DNA of 64,000 nucleotides, taken from positions 372,001 to 436,000 of the forward strand of contig NZ_JAANOW010000004.1 of the NCBI RefSeq assembly GCF_011758805.1, given 5' to 3'. A model generated the notes under the pieces. It was not told the DNA's origin and searched no databases. It saw only the letters and a program-made list of their open reading frames with translations. The stretch comes from Mycolicibacterium fluoranthenivorans. GTDB lineage: Bacteria > Actinomycetota > Actinomycetes > Mycobacteriales > Mycobacteriaceae. Shown here piece by piece: positions 8,469-16,441 of this stretch (position 1 is its first letter; the number at the start of each line of letters is the position of its first letter). Made by a program: the position numbers and the translations under genes.

Positions 8469-8722
8469 CGCTGCTGCCTCCCCTGCCTCACCGGACGTGC
8501 GCCAGCCAACGTACCTCGGACCGTCCGACGGGCCCACCGGAAGAGGGAGTCTCACCGCGACGCACCCAGGCCGATCTGCGCATCGAATAGCTCTGCAGGG
8601 GAACGAATCACCGACCTGCCCCAGAAACATCTACCGGCCCGCTCGCAGTGCGAGCGGACCGGTAGATGCTCGATCGAGATTTCGCGCCGGCCACCTCGAG
8701 GGCGGCCGACCGTGCACAGGAC

Positions 8723-9151
8723 TCAGCCCCCGAATGCCTTGCCGATCCTGTTCACCACATTGGTGACACCCTTGCCGACCTGCTTCTGCAGATTCGTCCC
8801 GGCCTTGCCGACCTGGTTCTGCAGATTCGTGCCGCCCTTACCGAGCTGGTTCTGCAGATTCGTCCCGCCCTTACCGAGCTGGTTCTGCAGATTCGTCCCG
8901 GCCTTACCCAGCTGGCTGCCCGCATTGCTCCCGGCCTTACCCAGCTGGTCACCGACGTTGCTGCCGGCCCTGCCCAGCTCGCTACCCAGCTTCCCGAGAT
9001 TGTTCCCGAGCTGCGTGATGACGTTCTGCTGCGAGTCAGCCGCGGCCACGCCCGCCGAAGCAGTGGCAACGCCCATCGCGACCGCAAGCCCACCGGTGCT
9101 CACGACCGCGGCCGTGGCAACTCGCTGCAGCATCCCCTGACGTCGATCCAT
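8723..9151 (-). CDS. exported 11-residue-repeat protein (LGKAGTNLQNQ repeats)
   Basis: 142 residues; ATG at 9151 preceded by a strong GAGGGAGG ribosome site. A signal peptide with a GVAAADS cleavage region is followed by near-identical 11-residue repeats, L-G-(K/R)-(A/G)-G-(T/S)-N-L-Q-N-Q. The 11-residue (hendecad) period with Leu/Val spacing fits a long right-handed coiled coil or amphipathic helix. The C-terminus ends VNRIGKAFGG. I recognise no family; the small secreted product is Gly/Asn/Gln rich. It could be a surface or membrane-associated structural peptide. Confidence 0.75.
   Translation of the reverse strand: MDRRQGMLQRVATAAVVSTGGLAVAMGVATASAGVAAADSQQNVITQLGNNLGKLGSELGRAGSNVGDQLGKAGSNAGSQLGKAGTNLQNQLGKGGTNLQNQLGKGGTNLQNQVGKAGTNLQKQVGKGVTNVVNRIGKAFGG
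8771..9001. repeat. 33-bp tandem repeat array (7 units) inside the exported repeat gene
   Basis: Seven back-to-back 33-bp units with no spacers, starting at 8771, 8804, 8837, 8870, 8903, 8936 and 8969. The first four are nearly identical (core ggttctgcagattcgt) and the last three have diverged. The period keeps the reading frame and encodes the 11-residue protein repeat. The gradient of identity suggests recent unit expansion at the 3' half of the gene. Confidence 0.9.
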
Positions 9152-9688
9152 GATCGTCCTCCCTCTAGCAAACGCCTTTGTTGGCTTACAAAAATTAGCA
9201 CAGGGGTTGCTGACGGAGCCATAGTCACAACCGCCTTACAGCAAACTATTGTATTAACCCTCCCGTAAATTGTTTTGCCCTGCGCCGTGAAGGTGGAGTA
9301 CCCAATGGCCTCGTAGGCAAACCCAGAATTTATCGGTCCCGCGCACCGTCGGACGATGCCGACTTCGCTAAACCTGCACGCAGATGCCACCTTTGAGATG
9401 TTTGTCATAGCGGGCCCGGGCGACCGAGCAAATCCAGTATTGGCGGGTCAGATGAGGAGATCCTGCATATTTGGCCCCACTACTTCGAAACTGGCACCCC
9501 AATTGCAGGTACCGGAATGAGCACGCCCAACGTTGCGTGTGCGAGTTTGCTGGAGAGGGTCGCCGACAAAGTCAAATAGATATCGGGGTGCCGGGCAGGT
9601 GGCGTCATACCCATGACCGAACGACTCCGGGACGCAGCGCGCCCGCCGGACCGAGCCCGCCGCCCGACCTACGCCGGCAGCGACTCAC
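9152..9688. other. 537-bp gap, low-GC, no supported gene
   Basis: Lies upstream of the repeat-protein gene and downstream of the minus-strand glycoside hydrolase. The stretch 9170-9300 is AT-rich for this genome (ttggcttacaaaaattagc, attgtattaacc) and probably holds the repeat-gene promoter. No open frame here shows a recognisable domain, signal peptide or ribosome site. Confidence 0.5.
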
Positions 9689-11227
9689 TCATCGTTGCTG
9701 ATTGAGCCAGACCTTGGTTCCGCCCAAGGGCGCCCAGGTCATCGAACCGTTCTGGAACATGATCTTCTTGCCGCCGAACACCCACTTCTCATCCGAGGTC
9801 GCAAGGCCCAGTTGCGGCACCCACGCCTTGGCGAATTCCTTACTCCCCCAGTGCGCCCCGGTTTCGGGCGAATACCACACGCGCACCGGTGTGCTGCCGG
9901 TGAAGTCCTGATAACCGTTCGCGAATGCCGTCAACGGGACGACTCGCCGCGCTCGGGCCACATCCCCGACAGGCGACGGAGACAAGACGAACTGGCCTGG
10001 CGTCAGTTCCCACAACATGGCCGACGTGCGCAACTGCGCCCACACCGTCGACGACGCGGCGAACACCGGACTGAGCACGTCCCCCAGTGCGGGGTCGGTG
10101 ACGGTGGCGAACCGCTGATAGACAGCGCTGGTACCGGGCGGGGATTGAACGACTCGTTGCGCCTTCTTGGCGGTCCAGTTGGCCTGGTAGACCCCGAAGC
10201 GGTCCTCTTCCATCACGCTCGAACTGTTGAGATCGCGCGTCGTGTAGAGCATCAGCGGCCCCCCGAACGGCAGTTCGCGCCAACTGCTGATCATGTTGGA
10301 CATCAGAGCCGCTTGGGCGTCCTCCGAGACACGGTTGGTCGGTGCACCGAATTCGGTCACCCAGATGCTCTTCGCCCGGTCATTGTTGGCCAACATGAGC
10401 AGACGGAGCCGCACCAACTGCTCGACCGGGGAATCGCTCTGGTACATCCCCTCGGAGAATTTCATGGTGTAGCTATAGGGATGGTAGGACAACGCGTCGA
10501 AATACGGGCCTGCTCCCGCCGCATACATCTTCGTCAAAAATGTCACCGGGTTGATGGTCCACGTGCTCCACGATTTACCCGAGCCGAGCACGCCACCGAG
10601 TATCGTCACCGAAGGATCGACGGCCTTTATCTTCGGGTACGCCGCTTTCAGCAGATCGGTATAACCGCTCGGATCCGGTACGGGCCGATACCCGAAAATT
10701 CCATTGGGCTCGTTCCATATTTCGTACGCCGCGATCTTGCCTTTGTAGCGCGCCGCCACGGCAGCGGTGAAATTCCCGTACGCATCCGGCGATGCGGGCC
10801 GCCCGTTGGGAGGTATCGAACCGGGAGCCGCCGCCCACAGCGGGCTGGAGGTGATGGCGCAGATGATCGATATGTTCGCCCCAGCCGCTGCGGCGACGAC
10901 ACGGTCGGCACGCGACCAGTCGTAGATGCCCTTCTTCGTCTCGACATTCGCCCACGGAATACCGATTCGCACGGCGTGAATGTTGTTCGCGACCCACCGT
11001 TGCACGGTCTGCGCGACTTGTTCTTCGTTATAAAAAAAGAACTGCGAGTCGGCGAACCCCAAGGTTGACGACGAGGCCGCCAATGGCGCCACCTGGCCGA
11101 ATTCCATGGGCCGATGCCGTTGCGATGTCGGTACCACGAAGAGCACCGCCAGCGTCACCAGGGAAACAATGACCGAAGCAGCGACCCGAGAATATTTACG
11201 GGCGGGGTAATTCATCCTCCGGCGCAC
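9689..11227 (-). CDS. exported glycoside hydrolase, GH39/GH5-like (clan A), with LGFP-like C-terminal module
   Basis: 512 residues. An N-terminal membrane or signal segment (VAASVIVSLVTLAVLFVVP) is followed by a (beta/alpha)8 hydrolase. Clan-A catalytic pair: acid/base E173 in EIWNEPNG and nucleophile E292 in VTEFGAP. Substrate-side motifs include LSYHPYSY. The last ~100 residues contain YSPETGAHWG and a segment ending FQNGSMTW, which resembles LGFP-type wall-binding repeats. Likely acts on a cell-surface or environmental polysaccharide. A paralogue with a quite different C-terminus lies at 25845-27839. Substrate cannot be told from sequence. Confidence 0.8.
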   Translation of the reverse strand: MRRRMNYPARKYSRVAASVIVSLVTLAVLFVVPTSQRHRPMEFGQVAPLAASSSTLGFADSQFFFYNEEQVAQTVQRWVANNIHAVRIGIPWANVETKKGIYDWSRADRVVAAAAGANISIICAITSSPLWAAAPGSIPPNGRPASPDAYGNFTAAVAARYKGKIAAYEIWNEPNGIFGYRPVPDPSGYTDLLKAAYPKIKAVDPSVTILGGVLGSGKSWSTWTINPVTFLTKMYAAGAGPYFDALSYHPYSYTMKFSEGMYQSDSPVEQLVRLRLLMLANNDRAKSIWVTEFGAPTNRVSEDAQAALMSNMISSWRELPFGGPLMLYTTRDLNSSSVMEEDRFGVYQANWTAKKAQRVVQSPPGTSAVYQRFATVTDPALGDVLSPVFAASSTVWAQLRTSAMLWELTPGQFVLSPSPVGDVARARRVVPLTAFANGYQDFTGSTPVRVWYSPETGAHWGSKEFAKAWVPQLGLATSDEKWVFGGKKIMFQNGSMTWAPLGGTKVWLNQQR

Positions 11228-11367
11228 GCATACCCAATCTCTCCGGTCCCCTGTCTACCCAAACGACATTCTGGCGTACCGGCCCTTTTCGACACGCGCA
11301 ATTCAATTCGGCGTGTCGGACGGTCGAGGGACGTGCCAGGGCCGAGCGACCGCGGGTGTGGTGCGGG

Positions 11368-11739
11368 TCAGTCACCCGCTCGGGGTTCCGCCTTCTCGGC
11401 CGACGCCCCCTTTTGCCAGGGCCATCGCCCGCTGATCTCGACTTCCAGCGAAAAGCTCAGGAAGGTCCGGATGACCACGATGCCCGCCAGCACCACCACG
11501 CTCTGCCACGTGGGCGTGATGGCGACCGTCCGGATGATGTCTGCGGCGACGAGGAACTCCAGGCCGAGCAGAATCGAACGCCCGAGCTGTTCCCGGAAGA
11601 ACCGATAAGGATCACCAGCCTTGTCCCGCATGCGGCTGACGGTGGCGCCCAGCGCCAGCAGCGCCCCGACCGCGATCGCCGCGACACCGATGCCGTCGAT
11701 CACCTTGCCGACCGTCTCGACGACTTCAAAGAAACCCAT
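11368..11739 (-). CDS. DUF1622 family membrane protein
   Basis: 123 residues from the ATG at 11739; the frame is open further upstream without coding character. Three hydrophobic helices are visible: GIGVAAIAVGALLALGA, ILLGLEFLVAADIIRTVAI and SVVVLAGIVVIRTFLSFSL. The segment RFFREQLGRSILLGLEFLVA is characteristic of DUF1622. The C-terminus is short and charged (WQKGASAEKAEPRAGD). Integral inner-membrane protein of unknown function. Confidence 0.8.
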   Translation of the reverse strand: MGFFEVVETVGKVIDGIGVAAIAVGALLALGATVSRMRDKAGDPYRFFREQLGRSILLGLEFLVAADIIRTVAITPTWQSVVVLAGIVVIRTFLSFSLEVEISGRWPWQKGASAEKAEPRAGD

Positions 11740-11930
11740 GACTGAACGGTAGGACCCGTCCCGGGGTTTTCCGCACCCGGTGACCACGACACGCTGGCAA
11801 TTCACCCTCGAAATACCGGTGAACCCGCCCGCAAACTCCCTTGCCGACGATTCGGTCCCGTGTACCGACCAACGAGCACGTCTTTGCGTCCGAACTGGAC
11901 ATCTCAGCAAACTCCCGCGATAGTGAACGC

Positions 11931-12275
11931 ATGTCGAACCCGAAAGCCCGGTCATTGTCCGGTCGCGTCGTGGCCGCCGCGGTCGGCGCCACGATCGCCG
12001 CCGCACCGGTCGCGATCGCGCCGGCACATGCCGACGGCGCCGATGACGCGATCCTGGCCGCACTGAGTGCCGCGGGGTTCTCGATCGGCAATCCGGCGGT
12101 GGTCAAACAGGTGTCCCGGACCATCTGCCCGTCCTTGAAGGACGGCGCCAAGACGATGACCTGGTTGGTCACGGGTGCCACCATGCAGGGCATTCCCCAA
12201 CTCGTGGCCACGAAGCTCGTCGGCCTGACGGTGAAGACGAGATGCCCGCAGATGGTCAAGTCCGTCCTGACCTGA
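11931..12275 (+). CDS. small exported protein, DUF732-like
   Basis: 114 residues from the ATG at 11931; an earlier ATG in frame would precede the signal peptide with an uncharacteristic stretch. Signal peptide with cleavage near PAHADG. The mature part DDAILAALSAAGFSIGNPA plus two cysteines (RTICPSL and TRCPQM) resembles the DUF732 pattern D..FL..L...GI....A.......C..L. DUF732 proteins are common exported proteins of mycobacteria with no known role. The usual second half is somewhat different here, so the family call is moderate. Confidence 0.65.
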   Translation: MSNPKARSLSGRVVAAAVGATIAAAPVAIAPAHADGADDAILAALSAAGFSIGNPAVVKQVSRTICPSLKDGAKTMTWLVTGATMQGIPQLVATKLVGLTVKTRCPQMVKSVLT

Positions 12276-12306
12276 CGAGCTCCGTCCCGATTGCGAGAAT
12301 GGCCCC

Positions 12307-13080
12307 ATGGCCGCCGACTCGCCCGACTTTCCGCACCACGCCGCGCAGCGGGGACGGGTGGAGCCGGCACCGCGGCGGGTGCGTGGCTACTGCGCCGGTG
12401 AGCTGATCTTCGACACCACCGCAGCCCGCTACGTGTGGGAGCTGCCGTACTACCCGCAGTACTACATTCCCCTCGACGATGTGCGGCGGGAGCACTTGGT
12501 CGACGAACTCCACCCGCAGCGCAGCCAGTTCGGGGCATCCCGGTCGTACGCGATCAGTGCCGGCGAGGTCACCGTGCCGTCGGCGGCACGGGTCTATGAC
12601 CCCGAGGGCGACGGGCTCGTCCCCGGCCTGGTGCGCTTCGAATGGTCCAGTCTGGACTGGTTCGAGGAGGACGAACGGATCCTCGGACATCCGCGAAATC
12701 CGTACACCCGGGTCGATGCGCTCCGCTCCCACCGCCACGTGGTGGTCGAGTTCGGTGGGACGGTGCTCGCCGACACACACTGCCCGGTCCTGCTGTTCGA
12801 AACAGGTTTACCCACGCGGTATTACATCGACCGGACCGACGTGCGTTTCGAGCACCTGGTAGCGAGCCAGACCCAGACGTTGTGCCCCTACAAGGGCACC
12901 ACGACCGGCTACTGGTCGGTACACGCGGCCGGAACCACCCACGACGACCTGGCCTGGGCGTACGGCTATCCGCTGGCCGCGGTGGCGCCGATCGCCGGGC
13001 TGGTGGCCTTCTACAACGAGAAGCTCGACATCATCGTCGACGGTGCGCGGCTGCCCCGGCCGAAGACACATTTCAGTTAG
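12307..13080 (+). CDS. DUF427 double-domain protein
   Basis: 257 residues. Two copies of the DUF427 fold: the first around residues 30-105 (GELIFDTTAARYVWELPYYPQYYIP), the second around 135-235 (GGTVLADTHCPVLLFETGLPTRYYI, then YKGTTTGYWSV and DLAWAYGYPLAAV). The family is soluble and cytoplasmic, frequent in actinobacteria, and of unknown biochemical role. The two halves have similar order of motifs, so the gene arose by internal duplication. It is followed by a convergent hydrolase gene. Confidence 0.85.
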   Translation: MAADSPDFPHHAAQRGRVEPAPRRVRGYCAGELIFDTTAARYVWELPYYPQYYIPLDDVRREHLVDELHPQRSQFGASRSYAISAGEVTVPSAARVYDPEGDGLVPGLVRFEWSSLDWFEEDERILGHPRNPYTRVDALRSHRHVVVEFGGTVLADTHCPVLLFETGLPTRYYIDRTDVRFEHLVASQTQTLCPYKGTTTGYWSVHAAGTTHDDLAWAYGYPLAAVAPIAGLVAFYNEKLDIIVDGARLPRPKTHFS

Positions 13081-13129
13081 GTCCACCGGTCCGGGGAACG
13101 GCCGCACGTGGGCGGTGCGCCCACCGAAC

Positions 13130-13882
13130 TCACACGGTGGCCAGGGCATCCCAGAATTCGGTGAGCGCCACCGCCCCACGCACCGGATCCTGCACCATCC
13201 ACCAGTGGCCCAACCCTTCGAGCACCTCGGTGCGCGCGCCCGCGCGCTCGGCGGCGCGGCGCCGGATCTCCTCCGATCCGGTGTAGTGGTCCTCGGTGGC
13301 GAGCAGGCACAGCCCGGGACGGACCGCCGCGTTTCCGAGCCGCCGGCCTTCCTCGGCCAAGACGTCGCCCGACACCGAGCGGTACAGCCCGAGGATGGCC
13401 GCCCCCATCTCCGGTCCGAGACCCACCGCGATCTTGGCGGCGACGCCGTCGGTGATGCCGAGCGCTGTCAGCCGCCCGGCCCTGTCCTGCACGCTCCCGC
13501 CGATCAGGGCCTCGACGAATTGTTCACCGGCGCCGGGGGTCTGCCAGATCTGGGCGGCCTCATGCCAGACGTACTCCGGGTCGAAGACCCCGATGATGTC
13601 GGTGGCCCAGCTGCGCACCAACTCCGGTCGGAGCATCATCGCATTCACCACATGGTTGCCGCCCCAGTCGTGGCCGACCAGGTCGATCGGACCGTCGATC
13701 CGGGCCAGCTCGTCGACCAGCCAATCGCGGTAGTCCAGATAGGTGCCCACCCAGCCGTGCGGCACACGCGCACCGAATCCGGGCGGCGAAAGCCGGATCA
13801 CGTCGTCGCGGCCGAGCACCTCGACGAGCGGGTCCCACAGCGCGTCGGTCTCCGGATTGCCATGCACCAAAACCACCGTCAT
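13130..13882 (-). CDS. alpha/beta hydrolase with aspartate nucleophile (haloalkane dehalogenase/epoxide hydrolase type)
   Basis: 250 residues. The HGNPE oxyanion motif lies at the N-terminus (VVLVHGNPETDALW). The nucleophile elbow is GHDWGG, i.e. an aspartate, as in haloalkane dehalogenases and epoxide hydrolases. A C-terminal histidine region is present (EGLGHWWMV). The protein is a little short for the family (usually 280-300), mainly in the cap domain. Substrate unknown. A 49-bp stretch covering its first codons is repeated at 15712-15760. Confidence 0.8.
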   Translation of the reverse strand: MTVVLVHGNPETDALWDPLVEVLGRDDVIRLSPPGFGARVPHGWVGTYLDYRDWLVDELARIDGPIDLVGHDWGGNHVVNAMMLRPELVRSWATDIIGVFDPEYVWHEAAQIWQTPGAGEQFVEALIGGSVQDRAGRLTALGITDGVAAKIAVGLGPEMGAAILGLYRSVSGDVLAEEGRRLGNAAVRPGLCLLATEDHYTGSEEIRRRAAERAGARTEVLEGLGHWWMVQDPVRGAVALTEFWDALATV

Positions 13883-13918
13883 GGAGTCATGATGTCATCA
13901 CATGGGCGACGGCCCATC

Positions 13919-14830
13919 TCAGGATGCCGCACCGGACGGATCGGCCGCCGCTGTCATGTTCGCCCACATCTCGAAGAACGCCCGCAGTGGCGCCGGCTCG
14001 GCGATATCGTTGCGCCACACCAAGATCTTCTCGAACTCGATCACGGGCGAGGTGTCGCGGACGGTGAGGCCGCAATCCTTCAGCGCGGGGTCCGATCGCA
14101 CGCTCAGCGCGATGCCGAGTCCCTGCTGAACGAAGGCGACCTGCAGCCGGACATCGTTGGCCGCGTAGTTGACCTGAATCGACGCCCCCGTCTCGGTGGC
14201 CGCCGCCTCGATACGTGCCCGCAGCGCACTGGTACGCGGGTAGCTGATGATCGGGTATTCAGCGACGGCCGCCAGGGTTGGCTGGACGTTGTCCGGCAAC
14301 GGATGGACGGTGGGGTCGAACACCGCCACGATCCGCTCGCCGAACATCTTCGCCGAGCTGATCGTCGGCGGTAGGTCATCGCTGGGTGCGGCGATGACCG
14401 CGGCGTGCAGTCGGCCCTGCAGGACCATGTCGAGCAGGGGCTTGCTCGGGGCCTCGGCAACGTCGATATCGATACCGGGGTACTTCATCCGCAATTCGCC
14501 CAGGAGCGTCGGGATCGTCGTGTATTCCACGCCGCCGCCGGTGCCGATTCGCAACTCACCGCGCAGCAGGCCGGCGCGGGCCGAGAATTCGGACTTGGCG
14601 TCCTCAGCGGCCCGCAGACATTGCCGGGCGTAGGGCAACAGCAGGCTGCCACCGTCGGTGAGCACTGCACCGCGCTGGGCACGGTCGAAAAGCGGTTCAC
14701 CGAGTTCGCGCTCGAGCGCCTGGATCTGGGCGCTGATGGTCGGCTGGGTGACAAAGCACCGCTGCGCCGCGCGGGTGAAAGACTGCTCCTCGGCCACCGC
14801 GACGAAATACTCCAGCCCACGTAACTCCAC
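13919..14830 (-). CDS. LysR-type transcriptional regulator
   Basis: 303 residues from GTG at 14830. The N-terminal winged helix is classical for the family (LEYFVAVAEEQSFTRAAQ, QPTISAQIQALERELGEPLF). The C-terminal co-inducer domain follows from residue ~90 (LRGELRIGTGGGVEYTTIP). It sits between two alpha/beta hydrolase genes, all on the minus strand, and may control one or both. Autoregulation would be usual; no T-N11-A box was identified with confidence. Confidence 0.88.
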   Translation of the reverse strand: MELRGLEYFVAVAEEQSFTRAAQRCFVTQPTISAQIQALERELGEPLFDRAQRGAVLTDGGSLLLPYARQCLRAAEDAKSEFSARAGLLRGELRIGTGGGVEYTTIPTLLGELRMKYPGIDIDVAEAPSKPLLDMVLQGRLHAAVIAAPSDDLPPTISSAKMFGERIVAVFDPTVHPLPDNVQPTLAAVAEYPIISYPRTSALRARIEAAATETGASIQVNYAANDVRLQVAFVQQGLGIALSVRSDPALKDCGLTVRDTSPVIEFEKILVWRNDIAEPAPLRAFFEMWANMTAAADPSGAAS

Positions 14831-14878
14831 CGCAACAGGATCGCGTACCGACCGGATCTTCGCAGCGGCCGGCCCGGC

Positions 14879-15598
14879 TCAGTTGAGCGACTCGATGATC
14901 TGCTTGATCAGGTCCACCACGAATCCGGGCTGCGACAACATGACCAGATGTGACGATTCGACTTCGCGAATCGTGGCCTGGGCCCGTTCATATCCGAATC
15001 GCTGCACCTGCGGTGTGATCGCATGGTCGGCGGTGCATACGACACCCCATGTCGGTCGAGACCGCCACGCGGCGACGGGCGCCGCCTCGGCGAACGCAGC
15101 GGCCGCCAGCGGACGCTGCGACACCGCGAGAACGTCGCTGATGCGGGGGTCCACGTCTGCGGCCACCACGGCGGCGAACCTGCCGGGCTGAATGGTCACG
15201 TCCACGCCACCCGGCGCCGCACCCGCCCCGGGAAAGGGGCGCTGCTCCAGGGCCGGCGGAAGTTCCGAGTCCGGGAACTGGCCCTGCATCTCGGCCAGGC
15301 TCTCGCCCACGGCAAGCGCATAGCCGGACAGATACAACAGCGCGACCACGTTGTCGGCCACGCCTGCGACCGTGATCACCGCTCCCCCGTAGGAGTGTCC
15401 GACCAACAGGATCGGGCCCTCGATCACGGCCAGGGCCGACCGCACGTACTCGGCGTCTCCGGTCAGACTGCGGTTGGGCACCGCCACCGCCACCACCGGC
15501 ACACCGTCATCGAGGAGGGCGCGGGTCACCGGTTGGTAGGTGGACGCATCAGCGAACGCGCCATGGACCAGAACGACAGTCGGTGCGGGCAAGATCAC
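14879..15598 (-). CDS. alpha/beta hydrolase (serine type)
   Basis: 239 residues from GTG at 15598. VVLVHGAFADAS forms the oxyanion region, GHSYGG carries the nucleophilic serine, and a late SSHLVMLSQP supplies the histidine; the acid is probably the D in VCTADHAI. This is the layout of the small EstC/pheophytinase-like hydrolases common in actinobacteria. No signal peptide. It is upstream of the LysR gene and may share its transcript (48-bp gap). Confidence 0.82.
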   Translation of the reverse strand: MILPAPTVVLVHGAFADASTYQPVTRALLDDGVPVVAVAVPNRSLTGDAEYVRSALAVIEGPILLVGHSYGGAVITVAGVADNVVALLYLSGYALAVGESLAEMQGQFPDSELPPALEQRPFPGAGAAPGGVDVTIQPGRFAAVVAADVDPRISDVLAVSQRPLAAAAFAEAAPVAAWRSRPTWGVVCTADHAITPQVQRFGYERAQATIREVESSHLVMLSQPGFVVDLIKQIIESLN

Positions 15599-15711
15599 TC
15601 CAAGTCAACGATGCGCGAGAACGTGTCCGAGTGTCTTTTATCCCGTTCCATCCGTCCAATAGGGGATCCCGATCACGACATAGAAAGGTGCCATCGGCCC
15701 GGGCGACACCC

Positions 15712-15760
15712 GCGGCGGTCCCTGGATTGCCCTGCACCAAAGCCACCGTCATGGAATCAT
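15712..15760 (-). pseudogene. 49-bp copy of the start region of the dehalogenase-like hydrolase
   Basis: This stretch matches 13842-13890 at 43 of 49 positions, same orientation. In translation it gives MTVALVQGNPGT, against MTVVLVHGNPET at the start of the intact gene 1.8 kb away. After these codons the frame degenerates. It is best read as a relic of a duplicated hydrolase or a recombination footprint. Confidence 0.6.
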
Positions 15761-15809
15761 CCTGACGCCGACTGACCACGACCCCGCCGAAACCCCATGA
15801 GGAGCTGAC

Positions 15810-16433
15810 ATGGCCGGCACCAACGCCCACTTCTACCGCACCGCGGAGGGGACCGGGTTACCCCATGATCCTTTCAACGCCATCGTCGGCCCGCGCCCGA
15901 TCGGCTGGATCTCCAGCCACAGCCAAGAGGGCGTGCGAAACCTGGCCCCGTACAGCTTTTTCAACGGATTCAACTACCATCCGCCGATCATCGGATTCTC
16001 CTCGATCGGATGGAAGGACACCGTCGCCAACATCGAAGCCACCGGCAACTTCGTCTGGAATCTCGCCACCCGTGATCTGGCCGAACGAATGAACCGGACT
16101 GCCGCCACCCTGCCCGCCGATCAAGACGAGTTCGAGACCAGCGGGCTGACTCCCGTTCCGGCGACTATCGTCAGCTCCGCGATGGTGCTGGAGAGCCCGG
16201 TGAACTTCGAATGCAAACTGGCGCAACTCATTCAGCTCACCACCGCCGCCGGTGGGGCCCTGGACACCTGGCTGGTCCTCGGCGAGGTCGTCGCCGTGCA
16301 CATCGAACCGGACCACCTTGTCGACGGGGTATACGACACCGCCGGACCTCGTCCGATCCTGCGCAGCGGCGGGCCCGCCAACTACTTCGAGATCGGACCG
16401 GAGGCCCTCTTCGCCATGCCCCGGCCCTCCTGA
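15810..16433 (+). CDS. flavin reductase-like (FMN-binding split-barrel) protein
   Basis: 207 residues; ATG at 15810 with an AGGAG ribosome site about 7 nt before it. Family hallmarks are the N-terminal IVGPRPIGWISSHSQEG, the NLAPYSFFNGFNYHPPIIGFSS stretch (cofactor pocket) and DTVANIEATGNFVWNLA. This class binds FMN and often supplies reduced flavin to a monooxygenase or acts on an unknown substrate. No partner oxygenase is next to it. It is divergent from the hydrolase/LysR block. Confidence 0.85.
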   Translation: MAGTNAHFYRTAEGTGLPHDPFNAIVGPRPIGWISSHSQEGVRNLAPYSFFNGFNYHPPIIGFSSIGWKDTVANIEATGNFVWNLATRDLAERMNRTAATLPADQDEFETSGLTPVPATIVSSAMVLESPVNFECKLAQLIQLTTAAGGALDTWLVLGEVVAVHIEPDHLVDGVYDTAGPRPILRSGGPANYFEIGPEALFAMPRPS

Positions 16434-16441
16434 GGACCGTC

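Noticed and set aside
7611..8630. prophage lysis module
   Set aside because: The amidase resembles phage lysins, but there is no holin, integrase or structural gene around it.
8771..9001. CRISPR array
   Set aside because: Units are contiguous with no spacers, period 33 keeps the reading frame, and no cas genes are near.
9100..9408. 102-codon minus-strand frame
   Set aside because: Overlaps the well-supported start and ribosome site of the repeat-protein gene in another frame.
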